Source: Rana temporaria
Lineage: Eukaryota > Chordata > Amphibia > Anura > Ranidae
DNA length: 64,000 bases
Assembly (NCBI RefSeq): GCF_905171775.1
Contig: NC_053494.1
Location: 132,472,210-132,536,209, forward strand
Reading direction: 5' to 3'
In this document: positions 34,077 through 44,766 of the stretch, piece by piece
How positions within the stretch are numbered: the first letter of the stretch is position 1
Layout of the letters: each line of letters opens with the position of its first letter
Position numbers and translations under genes: made by a program
Notes under the pieces: generated by a model
What the model was told of the DNA's origin: nothing
The model's input: only the letters and a program-made list of their open reading frames with translations
Databases searched by the model: none

Positions 34077-35820
34077 CTGTAGGGAGGTTGTGGGGAAGGG
34101 GGGAAAAGACAGAAACAGGAAAAATGTTTCAGCTGAGCCATCTGTGCAGAAATTGTCAAAGGACTCAATAGGGTTGGTGCCAAGGAGCATTAGCTACGGT
34201 GGGACACTTCCTGTCCATTATTTTAATCAGGTTAATTGTGATTGGGAATAATTGCTGTTGGGGAACATGGAAGGAAAGAGACCTTGACTTTTTCTTCATG
34301 TGTTCAGTGAATCTGTATGCAGGGGTTGTCAGTACAATTTATATTTCATAATCCATTGGTTGGCACTTCATTAACCCATTATCAGCTACAGCAAACATTG
34401 ATGTTACAGACAAACAACAATAAAAAATTATATATTTGTTTCCAATTGTTCAATCTGTAGTACTCTTTAATGTAAACCCATATGTACAGTATATACCCAT
34501 GTACAGTACCGGAATATTAATTTTTATGCTATACCAGCCAATGAAAACTTTGAATTAGTATGCATATAACACGAGTACATATGTAGAAACATAGAAGAGC
34601 GACCACAGGAAAAGAAAAAGTGGTCCATTGAGTTTTCTTCTTTTTTATTAGGATAGGTACAGCCAGAAAAACAAGCAGTCCCAGATTTACAAGTATCTGA
34701 CTTACATACGACTCATACTTAAAAACCGAGGGAGACAACAGGAAGTGAGAGGAAATCTACCCCTAGGAAGGGAAATTCCCTTCTGTAAGAGTTATCATGG
34801 GAAAAATGTGTCTCCACTGAAGCGTTATCACCAATCCTTGTTTCCACAACAATCCAACATTTTCAAAATCCAATTGTCACAGGGACAGAAAGTGAGGTGA
34901 AATCTTCTAAACAGGGGCACAGCTAGGAACACAAATGTTACAGGGGTGTTAACTCTTCCCTATGCTATCCAAAAAACTTAAACTTTTTTTGGCTGGAGTT
35001 ACACTTAAAAAATGTACCTGTTCCGACTTACATACAAATTCATCTTAAGAACACACCTACAGAACCTTGTTAGTAACTCAGACTGCCTGTATATTTTATA
35101 TAACAGGCTAGAGACACAGTGGAGAGAACCAACACTAGACTTTCCATTTTTCAGTCCTTATTGAAGTTCTAATGGTTAAATTACATGTACCTGTACTTCC
35201 ATAGTGCATGGGTTAGCCCACACATAATGCATATACAGGTGTTTCTTTTTACATGCTCTGAGCTGCACTGCAATGCATTATTAACACATTTTGCAGTGCA
35301 TTTATTGACCGTTCTATATATTACCTTAATATTTTTATCCTGCACTGCAGTATGTCGTAACATGCTGTATTATCTAACAAAATGCTTCTATTTTTTTTCT
35401 CATCATACACCAACACAGGGCCTTTTCTATTTGCATTGTTCTTGCATTTGGAGCCCAATGAGCAATGCAGCCCAACTTTGCCCAACTATAGTGTGAAGAA
35501 ACCCTTATACATGTATGAAATCAAAATAAGACCACCAGTATTTTCTGTCTGCCTCAAAACATGCCAATCTCAGTTACATCTTCTTTTTATGATGTCTAGT
35601 TTCACTGTACCACAAGCACTTGCAAATCCTTTCATAATGTACCAACTTGCTACTTATGAAGGGGTTAACAAGGGCTAAACAATCATAGTTATTGTACATG
35701 AGGTGTGTGTCTTCTGTTCTCTTCCTGTTGTCTGATAAAGTCTTCAGTGCAGGAACCAATTCTCCCAGAAAAAATGAGAAAATGGGTAAAGGTCTCTAAA
35801 TAATAAATTACTACTCAATT
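34077..35820 (-). other. SATB2 intron (4.2 kb), 3' part
   Basis: Part of the 4,203-bp intron 34077-38279. Bases 34720-34990 resemble a dispersed repeat also seen near 29400 and 43500 (acaggaagtgag, ggggtgttaactcttccc). Nothing else is recognised. The frame 35185-35496 has no known domain. Confidence 0.5.
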
Positions 35821-35824
35821 TACG

Positions 35825-36480
35825 GCACTCCCTCATGTCCCTCTCATCCTTTATTAAACATGAACGTATGTCATCTGAGCACATAGCTCAAGTTACCATT
35901 ATCCTCATTATGCTAACCAGTCGGACACCAAATTTCACCTAGGAAATGAGCGGAAATGAAAAGAGAAATTTCATTTTCGCATCTCGGGCCCCAGGTTGTT
36001 TCTGATTTGTGCCTTTAATGTTCTTAAACTGTTATTGTTATTTTCTCTATTCTGGCACGCTGCTTTAATTGACTGATTCTGCCATCAGCTGACAAGTGAA
36101 GGGCAAAAGGAGAAGTTCCTATGACTGGATGACACAGGGGTCTCATACATTTGTTACATGTTCGTTTTTAAAATGAACTCTGGTGGATGCTAAAGCCTGG
36201 AGAATAAAAGAAGAACTCTGGTCCAATTAAGAAGCAATTAAGTAGTGAGGGAAATCACTAAAGATAATTGTACAAACTTCTGCATATTTTTGTAATTGAA
36301 GTGCAAGTATCATAGATTTCCAGAGCTCTGTACCTTCAAAAGCTATGTCTGTACCCACCCACGCCACTACCTAATGCTAAAAGACAACACGCTTTATACT
36401 GGGCCAGAAGAGGGAAATCTTCCTCCGCATTACGGGAGCTGAGCCTTGTTTTTTGAGTCAGATTTCATGCTGAGAAGATG
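35825..36480. promoter_or_regulatory. Candidate intronic enhancer / conserved non-coding block
   Basis: A non-repeat stretch 1.8-2.4 kb upstream (in transcript order) of the CUT2a exon. Clusters include cctttattaaacatgaac, accattatcctcattatgc, ctttaattgactgattctg, catcagctgacaag and ggtccaattaagaagcaattaag. Composition and absence of repeat ends make it a good candidate, but conservation is untested. Confidence 0.35.
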
Positions 36481-36767
36481 AAATGCTTATCCAGATTAGC
36501 AATTCAAATGTTTTACCAGTACCTGGGATTTAGAGGCAGGATAACACCCCCAAATTGTATAAATGCACATAAGAGATGTAATTAAATCATAAACATATAG
36601 GTTCATTATACGTGGCCAGAGGATCCTTTTTAATAAATCATTTTGAACAAATATTCCCTTGCTACAAAAAAGTTGCACATACAGTGGCAAGAAAATATGC
36701 AAACCTCTTGGAATTAACTGATTTTCTGTAGTAGTCTGCCATAAAATGTGATCTGATTCTCATCTTA

Positions 36768-37122
36768 AGCCCTGTACACACGATCAGGTTGTCTCATGAA
36801 AACGAATCATTTTCATCGGACAAACCAATCGTGTGTGGACCCCATCGTTGTGAAAAAAAAAATAGAACCTGTTTTAAATTTTTTCTATGGATCCATCTGT
36901 CAAAAATCCACGCATGCTCAGAATCAAGTCAAAACATGCTTGGAAGCATTGAACTTCATTTTTCTCAGCATGTTGTAGTGTTTTACGTCACCGCGTTGGA
37001 CACAATCGGATTTTTAACCGATGGTGTGTAGGCAAGACTGATGAAAGTCAGCTTCATCGGATATCCGATGAAAAAATCCATTGGATTAGATTCCATCAGA
37101 TATCCGATCGTGTGTACAGGGA
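36768..37122. mobile_element. Foldback MITE, ACACGATC subtype
   Basis: AGCCCTGTACACACGATC to GATCGTGTGTACAGGGAT, with TTA and TAA flanks. Inner TCATCGG and CCGATGA repeats and a gcatgctcagaatcaagtc core are shared, inverted, with the element at 41687. The frame 36789-37031 is repeat-derived. Confidence 0.8.
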
Positions 37123-37144
37123 TTAAGTCCCAACAATATACAAA

Positions 37145-37420
37145 CACAATCCCTGGAATTCATAAAGAATGGTGCAGATAGATTTTGTAAAAGTGTCTCT
37201 CATGCATTCTAAAAGTGATGCAAATTCGTATACCTTGTCTAGAACGTGTACTGGAATACACTGCTTTCTGTGTCACTTTTAGAATGCATGTAAGACACTT
37301 TTAAACCTTATTTTGAATTTTGTGCATTCACACCACAATGTAAAAGTGGGGCATTTTAGAACTACTTGAATTTGGTGCACGAGTTGCTGCCAGAACCAAA
37401 AATGTCACGAACTCTTCATG
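37145..37420. repeat. Foldback repeat also present at 16291-16620
   Basis: The blocks cctggaattcataaagaatg, agtgtctctcatgcattcta and its near-complement (agaatgcatgtaagacact) are in the same order as at 16301. Confidence 0.6.
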
Positions 37421-37547
37421 AATTTGGGGTAACACATCAAAATGATGGATTAATGCCAGAAAAGTGGTGAAGCAGCTTTATTGCATTCCCCCAGCTTAAG
37501 TGGATAACAAACAATAATAACGTCTCATGTCTGTATTGAACGCATTA

Positions 37548-37882
37548 TGGAAAAGGTAAGTGAATCCTTGCAGTTGATTGCTTATCAAACCTCCTTTGGC
37601 AGCAATGACTTTAAGCAAGTGCTTTCGATAGCTCTGGGTCAGACCTGTACAATGTTCAGGAGGAATTTTTGACCATTATTCTTTATAAAACTGCTTCAGC
37701 TCAGACACATTTGTAGGATGTCTGGTGTGAATGGCTCTCCTGAGGTCATTCCACAGCATTTCTATGGGGTTAAGGTCTGGGCTCTGACTTCAAAGGGAGC
37801 ATTTTCTTTTTCTGAAGCCAGTCTGTGGTAGATTTACTTAGATGCTGAGGGTCAATGTCCTGCTGTATCACCCAACTTCTAC
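37548..37882 (-). pseudogene. Decayed Tc1/mariner transposase, C-terminal part
   Basis: Minus-strand translation gives SWVIQQDIDPQH...TTDWLQKKK, a frame slip, then QSPDLNPIEMLWNDLRRAIH, TRHPTNVSELKQFYKE, a stop codon, and WSKIPPEH...SYRKHLLKVIAAKGG. QQD.DP.H carries the second catalytic Asp and NPIE the third acidic residue of the DD34E catalytic domain used for cut-and-paste transposition. At least one stop and one small deletion destroy it. No N-terminal DNA-binding part or terminal repeats were found, so it is an inert fragment about one third of full length. Confidence 0.85.
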
Positions 37883-38279
37883 TGTTGTTTTTTTTTTTTT
37901 TTCTTAAAGTACTCATCAAAATTCAGTTTACTGCTAAATAAGGTAATTTAAAGGAACCCTGAAAGGAGTATGAAAGCTGCCACTGCAGACCTTTAAAAAT
38001 GCTATTTTCTGGGCTGGTCTGCAAATTTGCTCCATGTCAGTGTTAAAAAAAAGTATTGATGCCATTGACTTTTTCATTAGCATTTTGATAAAGAAAAAGG
38101 CAGTCTCCATATTCTTATACTACAGGTTTTCTTTAAATAACAATTTATCAGGTCACATGTGTTTAGAAACAAGTCAGTTGAAAAGACGGTGTTCGATCAC
38201 TGCAGCTTCAAATTTACAACTTACAAGGATCGGCAGTATTCCAGCCCTCTAAGAAATGCACTAAACAGATTGGACATAC
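37883..38279 (-). other. SATB2 intron, 5' end of the 4.2-kb intron
   Basis: The intron begins GTATGTCC at 38279 (minus strand). A T run lies at 37887-37901. No other feature seen. Confidence 0.7.
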
Positions 38280-38492
38280 CTGTGGAACTCGAGATGAGCT
38301 AGGACTACTGGAGGATGATGACAGTAGGCTAACGTTGGGGTTCATACTTCTTTCCCTTTCATCCTGATAGATTCGATCTCTCTCCACTTCTGGTAAATTT
38401 AAAAAGTTCTGCATCGCCCTCAGGTTCACCAGCAAAGACTGGGATGCTGTTCTGGGGTCTTCTTCCTTACGTAAGATTTCTGACAGCAAACC
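38280..38492 (-). CDS. SATB2: SATB2 internal exon: second half of CUT domain 1 and serine-rich linker
   Basis: The exon has 71 codons: GLLSEILRKEEDPRTASQ, then SLLVNLRAMQNFLNLPEVER and DRIYQDERERSMNPNVS, the second half of a CUT domain, followed by a Ser-rich linker that ends SSSRVPQ. The acceptor is TGTGTGACCAG above 38492 and the donor is CAG|GTATGT at 38280/38279, both phase 0. GLLSEILRKEEDP and QDERERSMNPN match SATB2 as I remember it and differ from SATB1. A frog-specific feature is the long serine run in the linker. It is the first SATB2 exon met in the window in transcript order; the partner exon with the first half of CUT1 was not found downstream of 38492 on this strand. Confidence 0.95.
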
Positions 38493-38840
38493 CTGGTCAC
38501 ACAAATTAAACAGATATTTTAGTATTTATGCAGAAACATATATATATAAGGCCATGAAATGGTTATAGGTGGTGCCACATGCCAAACATTACCGTAAGTG
38601 TATTGGAAAAAACAGGGCAACATTTTCAGGCATCGAACAAAGAAAAAAAAAACATTACATTTATTTTAGACTCATTTAAAAAATGCACAAACATATGAAA
38701 ACCACCATCAATTACATAGGCATACAAAATACAAATTAACCCTGTGTTTCAATTCTATCTTGACACAAAACTTCCTCAGGGGGTGTACCACAGTGGTAAA
38801 GTCTAAAATAAAAGCACAATTATCACATACAAGAAATAGA
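38493..38840 (-). other. SATB2 intron, 3' end of a large upstream intron
   Basis: It ends with the acceptor TTTAATTTGTGTGACCAG. The intron continues to the window edge at 64000 without another recognised exon, so it is at least 25.5 kb. Confidence 0.7.
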
Positions 38841-38845
38841 AAAAC

Positions 38846-38847
<2 letters not shown>

Positions 38848-38894
<47 letters not shown>

Positions 38895-39217
38895 TTATGT
38901 ATGGGACCAATGCATGTAAGTAAATTACAAAACCAGCAGTTAGGCGACAGTCATACTTCCTGGGAGGAGTGATACCTCTCACATAATTCTCTTTTTTTAT
39001 ATATCTGATATATTATTTTTACTTTACCCATAATGGCCCGTTTATATCCACATTTACACATGGGGATACAATTGCACTTAAAAGATATCTTGATAGAAGT
39101 CCTCCATTACCTCCCTTGGTGGTTGAATCTTTAAAATTTTGGCATTTAAAGTTATTTTCACCTTCATGTGTAGATCAGAAGTGTATCTGATAAACTATAT
39201 ACCACATTTTTGAACTA

Positions 39218-39275
<58 letters not shown>
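38848..39275. repeat. Two (TA)n microsatellites
   Basis: (TA)n at 38848-38889 and 39212-39274. Frames with IYIYIY on both strands here are simple-sequence artefacts. The DNA between them has no recognised feature. Confidence 0.9.
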
Positions 39276-39277
<2 letters not shown>

Positions 39278-39467
39278 CAAAGACAGAGCCATTTCTTTTG
39301 TTTTTGAGAGGTATCTCAAAGGAAGCATGACTATGATACATTCCCCCTAAAGAAGGTTTGTGTCAAGAATTGAAACACGTTATGGTTCATTTGCATTTTG
39401 TACGCCTGTGTTATTCATGGTGTTTTTTTTTATGTTTGATGGACCAAAAAATATTTTGGCCCAGATT

Positions 39468-40221
39468 CACAAAGCACTTACGCCGACGTATAACAAGTTA
39501 CGCCGACGTAAGTGCAAATGTGCGCCGTCGTATCTGTGCGCAAGACCCACAAACAGAAAAGAGCCTAAAACCAGGCTACACCCCGCCGACGTATCTTGCT
39601 TACGCCGGCGTAGGGTGGGCGCATATTTAGGCTTGGTGCATGGTGCCGCTCCCATTGATTAGCCATTCAAACATGCAAATGAGGGAAATACGGCGATTCA
39701 CGAACCTGCGTGCGCCCGACGCAGGCTACGTGAGGTGCGCGTAAGTTGTACGTCCGGCGTAAAGTTAAAGTCATATAGGAGGCGCAACCCAGCAGCAGAC
39801 ATGCAAAGGTCTGCACCAGGGAATACAAGCCGGCGCATTTTACGTTGGACGTGTGTCTGGCTGGGCGTAGGTTACGTTCACGCCGTACACAGTGATCCGG
39901 TGTAGCTTAGGCAGTTGTTCTGACGTGGTTGTGAGCAGGCGCAGGGGGATGCATCCACGTCATGGCGCATGCGCAGTTCGTGATACGTATCTGTCTGGCG
40001 CTCGGCCCATCATTTGCATGGGGTCATGCCTCATTTGCACGGGTCACGCCCACTTCCACCTACGCCGGCGTACACCTTTGAATCCCATGCCACGCTGGAG
40101 CAGTGTTGGGAGCACTGGCTTGCTGAATTCATTGCTTGCCTCTCTGCGCTGCGTTGGCGTAGCGTACATTGGTGACTCTACGACGGCGTAATGTGCGCCT
40201 TGCTCTCTGTGAATCTGGGCC
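39468..40221. mobile_element. MITE with GGCCCAGATTCACA ends, complete
   Basis: The left end GGCCCAGATTCACAAAG is mirrored by CTCTGTGAATCTGGGCC at the right. The inside is unusually CpG-rich, with repeated TACGCCGACGTA and TACGCCGGCGTA blocks. The window's first 433 bases are a partial relative. Frames 39358-40232 on both strands lie inside it. Confidence 0.85.
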
Positions 40222-40605
40222 ATAGTGTTCATATATGCACTGTGTTTTGTAAATTTTTTAAATGAGTCTAAAATACATTTATTGTTCTTTTAAATTTTGT
40301 TTGTTTGGCGCCTGAAATGTCAATTTTTTACCCTGTTTCTTTCCAATAGTATTTAAGCAGGCACGAATAACACTCAAATAGAAAATTTTACAGTGACTCT
40401 ACGGCTTTGCAAACTAAGTGAAAGATATACAAACGTTACCCATGTTATGTTCTAAGTTAAGGAATCATACCCGGCCCACCTCTAAATGCGGAGAGAATTA
40501 CCAATGTGCTGGAATGTCATGTGTGATGTCTGCAATCTCCCAAGACTTCAAAGGCAATTAAGGTAACATAGAAGCAGTAAAAAGTCTCTTTCTATGCACA
40601 TACTA
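40222..40605 (-). other. SATB2 intron, no recognised feature
   Basis: AT-rich, no exon or repeat ends. Confidence 0.45.
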
Positions 40606-40606
40606 C

Positions 40607-40865
40607 TGTTGGTTTACTAAAGAAATAGTAACTGTTCCCCTACCTCAAACCTGATGTTCACTTTAGAACGTGAATGTTAATAAATAAGGTAAACTTCTAA
40701 ATTTCCATTTGTGTGAAAGGGGATTAAAAATTGGTGTATTTGCCCATTATTTGGTATTCAAAGTTATAGATCTTCATATTATTTACTAACATTTTCATAC
40801 TTTGCAAAGTGAACATTCACTTTTTTTATGTGAACAGCCTTTGTTTCTTTAGTAAATGAACCCAA
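40607..40865. mobile_element. Foldback element, GGTTTACTAAAGAAA ends
   Basis: The left end ggtttactaaagaaatag and right end tttctttagtaaatgaaccc are inverted; inner words tgttcactttagaacg and gcaaagtgaacattcac are partly mirrored. It is related in style to 23357-23605. Confidence 0.6.
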
Positions 40866-41120
40866 TGAATGGCTTGTGTAATTGGATGATACATCACAAG
40901 TTCCCTATTGTCTACTCTACTTATTATCAGATAAAAACAAGATCACACGAAATAGTATGTAATCAGGTTCCATCAGCTGAAATCCCCATTATTTTCTCCA
41001 AAAGTAATGCACAAGATGGTTGTCAAAGGTCAGTGAATGTCATCAGGAATCACCCCTAAACCTTTTTTTTAAGTAAACTGTGTCTCTGATGTATTTTTTG
41101 ACTAGTTAATTATAAAGTGA

Positions 41121-41391
41121 GGCCCAGTACACACGACCGAGTTTATCGGCAGAATTCATCCAGAAACTCGGTTCAGAGCTGAATTCTGCCGAGAAACCCG
41201 GCCGTGTGTACACTTTCGGCCGAGGAAGCCGACGAGGACCTCGGCGAGGAAATAGAGAACATGTTTTCTATTTCCTCGTTGTTCAATGGCAAAAGTCGGC
41301 CCGCCGAGTTCCTCGGCGGCTTCCACACTGAACTCGACGAGGAACTCGATGTGTTTGGCACGTCGAGTTCCTCGGTCGTGTGTACGGGGCC
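41121..41391. mobile_element. Palindromic MITE, copy 11 (GCCGAGG subtype)
   Basis: GGCCCAGTACACACGACC to GTGTGTACGGGGCC, with an intact TGA duplication (41118-41120 and 41392-41394). Nearly identical to copy 12 at 46716. Confidence 0.9.
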
Positions 41392-41686
41392 TGACACATT
41401 TTAATAACAAATTGTGTTGTATGTGATCATGCTATCTTCAGTTCGTTCTAAAGATCCAAGCACATGTGTTAATGCCTTCAAAATCATTACACAAACCAAC
41501 ATAATAATGTAACATCAGGCTCCAAAATACGTGTACAAGTCCTTACCAATGTGCATTCGATCACATCCTACCCTGGTAATCTGGTAATACAGATACAAAC
41601 AGCAATAAAACTTTTTTTTTAGTAGAGTGAGGAATTGTTAATATCTTTGCCAAGTTTTTATTGATACCTGTAATGGGATCGATTTA
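41392..41686 (-). other. SATB2 intron, no recognised feature
   Basis: Short intronic stretch between two MITEs; aggaagtgaggaat-like words near 41620 suggest a repeat remnant. Confidence 0.4.
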
Positions 41687-42106
41687 AGCCTCGTACACAC
41701 GATCAGTCCATCCGATGAGAACGGTCTGAAGGACCGTTGTCATAGGTTAACCGATGAAGCTGACTGATGGTCCATTCCGCCTACACACCATCGGTTAAAA
41801 AAACGATCGTGTCAGAACGCTGTGACGTAAAACACAACGACGTGCTGAAAAAAACGAAATTCAATGCTTCCAAGCATGCGTCGACTTGATTCTGAGCATG
41901 CGTGGATTTTGAACCGATGGTTGTGCCTACTAACGATCGTTTTTGACCTATCGGTAATGAATTCCATAGGTAAAATTTAAAACGAGATGGCTTTTTTTTA
42001 ACCTATGGATAAATAACCTATGGGGCCCACACAGGATCGGTTTTGACCGATGAAAACGGTTCATCAGACTGTTGTCCTCTGGTTAACCTATCGTGTGTAC
42101 AAGGCC
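41687..42106. mobile_element. Foldback MITE, ACACGATC subtype
   Basis: AGCCTCGTACACACGATC to ATCGTGTGTACAAGGCC, TTA and TAA flanks. Inner CCGATG/CATCGG repeats, and a core with gcttccaagcatgcgtcg shared with 36768-37122 (agcatgcttggaagc region). Confidence 0.8.
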
Positions 42107-42109
42107 TAA

Positions 42110-42350
42110 CTGTTCACTTTGCAAGTGAAGTTGCATTTTACAAGACAATTTGCCCCAGAGCTTAGTGAATGCAATGAAGTTTAACTTTGCAAAAAATAAC
42201 CAATCACGTGCAAGATTTTTTTTTAAAACAGCATTTTTTGCTTGCACATGATTGGATGATGGAGGTCAGCAGAGTTCTATTCATTAAGCTCTGGGGCAAA
42301 TTTCCTTGCAAGGTGTTCCTTGTAATTTCTTTACAAAGCTTACAGCCTAT
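42110..42350. mobile_element. Foldback element of the CACTTTGCAAGTG group
   Basis: The left arm (gttcactttgcaagtg, gccccagagcttagtgaat) is mirrored on the right (attcattaagctctggggc, ccttgcaaggtg), with caatcacgtgcaag and cttgcacatgattgg flanking the centre. Same group as 23357 and 53921. Confidence 0.7.
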
Positions 42351-42466
42351 TTGCCTTAAATGTTTAGGTCACCTGCCTATGCAGAAAAAAGTGCCCAATG
42401 CCCCTGCTATAGGTGTAGGCCCTTAACGTACCTCATGAAGCCTGACTGGAAAAAGTCTAGGACATT

Positions 42467-42930
42467 GTTAAAGGGGTTCCTTTACCTTAGTGCAGTCCTC
42501 CTTCACTTACCTCATCCTTCCATTTTGCTTTTAAATGTCCTTATTTCTTCAGAGAAATCCTCACTTCCTGTTCTTCTGTCTGTAACTACAGACAGTAATG
42601 CAAGGCTTTCTTCCTGGTGTGGAGTGTTGTGCTCACCCCCTCCCTTGGACTACAGGAGACCAGGACGCCCACTAACACACAGCTCCTTTCTCTATCTGCA
42701 GCATCCTGACTCTCCTGTAGTACAAGGGACGGGGCGAGCACGATACTCCACACCAGGGAGAAAGACTCGCATTACTGTGTGGAGTTACAGACAGAAGAAC
42801 AGGAAGTGAGGATTTCTCAGAAGAAATAAGGATATTTAAAAGCAAAAGGATGAGGTAAGTAAAGGAGGACTGCACTAAGGTAAAGGAAGCTATTTAGGAG
42901 AAAAAAATTGTACCTTTACAACCCCTTTAA
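42467..42930. mobile_element. TTAA-bounded long foldback element
   Basis: TTAA, then AAGGGGTTCCTTTACC at the left; AACCCCTTTAA at the right. The two halves are near-complete inverted copies: ctttaccttagtgcagtcc against ggactgcactaaggtaaag, then ctcacttcctgttcttctg against cagaagaacaggaagtgag, then a tggtgtggagt block against its complement. The 149-codon frame 42360-42809 and its mirror at 42672-42875 arise from this symmetry. Confidence 0.8.
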
Positions 42931-43886
42931 GTATATCACATCCAATATGTCTCTATTTTGGAGATCCCCCCTCAGTTTCTGCATAATACTCACCTTTGGG
43001 CAGAAGGTATAGGGAAAATATTTTTAACAAGGACATAGATAGTACAAAATCCTGGCAATCCTAACACACTATCCTTTTTTTTTTTAAACCCTGACTAGTG
43101 TTCCTACCTTTCAGGTCAACAAGATTCCTGCTTACAAATTCCTATTAAAAAAAATACCCCTATAATTCCTATATAATAATGAAATCTATAAACAGCCTGA
43201 AGTGAGAAAAAGAGAAAATGTGTGATATTTTTACAGAAGAATGCTGTTTGATAGGATTCTATTTAAAACTGTTGAGACAGCACCCATCTACAAACTATAC
43301 TTGAAATTTTTGTTTTGTTCATGGGACATGCAAAACCAAAGGATGAGATTTTCATATACTGTAAGAGAGGGGAAATTAATTAAAAAATATATACAGATTT
43401 GTCTTACTCTTATTATGACTTTTTTGTCTGTGCTGTTTGTTTCCATTCTTAGGAGAGTTGCCTAATGATCACTGTCAAAATTAAAAATTTCAAGTTGTCA
43501 CCAGAACAGGGAAAAAAGGAAAAATATTCCAAGGGGGACATTTGGTTCGGTGACAACAGATTTCCTCCCACTTATTGGTGTGTCTAGAAGACAGGAAGAG
43601 AAAGGAAGTCTCCCCATTGGGACCCAGATAAATGAGAAACCTAATAGAGGTTTCTGAACAGGGTACATGTTAAACCCATGTTTCCGGTGTAACATGTAAC
43701 ATGTTTATCATCTGCCCCCTCTCCCCCTGATCCCCCCCACCCCCCCTGTGACAATGGGCTGAGGGTTCTCTCCCCATACCTACGGTCACAATTCAAAAAG
43801 AGCACAGCCGTGTGGAGCTCCACCCATACGGCTGCATTATACATTCACAGATCCCTGCCTGGCCGGCTGACGGCTTGGAGTGGTTA
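42931..43886 (-). other. SATB2 intron with dispersed-repeat text at 43490-43690
   Basis: Bases 43490-43690 (gtcaccagaacaggg, ggaagtctccccattgg, aggtttctgaacagggtac) resemble 29400-29600 and 31360-31620. The rest shows nothing defined. No exon. Confidence 0.45.
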
Positions 43887-44766
43887 ATCACTTGCCGACT
43901 GCCTAACATAGATATACGTCGGCAGAATGGCACGGGCAGGCAAAGCAATTTACAGGTACGTTGCTTTGAATCTGCCGCCTAGCGGCACACACACGCCCGC
44001 CGTGAGCTCCGTGACTTGTGCCCGCAGGACCCGCATACCCGATGTCGGGAGCGACAGAATGGGGGATGTCGTTGTAAACTAGGCACTAAAACTAAATCAG
44101 GACACTGATCGTCTGCTCCCTGTCATCGGGAGCAGCGATCAGTGTCATGTCACAGTAAGCCCAGGCCCCACACAGTTAGAATCACTCTCTAGGACACGCT
44201 TAACCCCTTCCTTGCCCCTTAGTGGTTAACGCCTTCCCTGCCAGTGTCATTTTTATAGCACTGATCGCTGTATAAATGACAATGGTCGCAAAATAGCATA
44301 AAAAGTTTCCGATGTGTCTGCCGCAATATCGCAGTCACGATAAAAATCGCAGATCGCTGCCATTAATAGTATAAAAAAATGATAATAAAAATGCCATAAA
44401 CCATCCCATTTTTTGTAGACACTATAACTTTTGCACAAACCAATAAATATAGGCTTATTGCGTTTTTATTTTATTAAAAATATGTAGAAGAATACATATC
44501 AGTCTAAACTGAGGAAAAAATAGTTTTTTATATATTTTTGGGAGATATTTATTATAGCAAAAAGTAAAAAATATTGATTTTTTTTTTTTAATTGACGCTC
44601 TTTTTTGTTTATGGCGCAAATTTTTTTTTCGCAGAGGTGATCAAATCCCACCAAAAAAAAAAACTCTATTTGTGGGAAAAATATCACGTCAATTTTGTTT
44701 GGGAGCCACGTCGCAAGAGTGGCCTGGTCATTTGGCAGCCAAATTCTCTGGGGCTGAAGTGGTTAA
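43887..44766. mobile_element. TTAACCACTT-ended repeat, reverse copy
   Basis: It runs from ggttaatcacttgccgac to ggggctgaagtggttaa and contains the family marks ataggcttattgcg, aaaatatgtagaagaatac and ggtgatcaaatcccacc in reverse order relative to 27998-28935. TTAA occurs at both ends. Confidence 0.72.

Noticed and set aside
33840..34190. ATG near 34074-34076 as a translation start of a separate small CUT gene
   Set aside because: The ATG follows a good acceptor (C/T tract, CTACAG) in phase 0 with the upstream exon, so it is an internal codon.
39358..40232. CpG-rich region as a promoter or gene
   Set aside because: It is a complete MITE with GGCCCAGATTC ends; the frames on both strands reflect TACGCCGGCGTA repeats.
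42360..42875. Similar frames on both strands, like a convergent gene pair
   Set aside because: They arise from one foldback element whose two halves are inverted copies.
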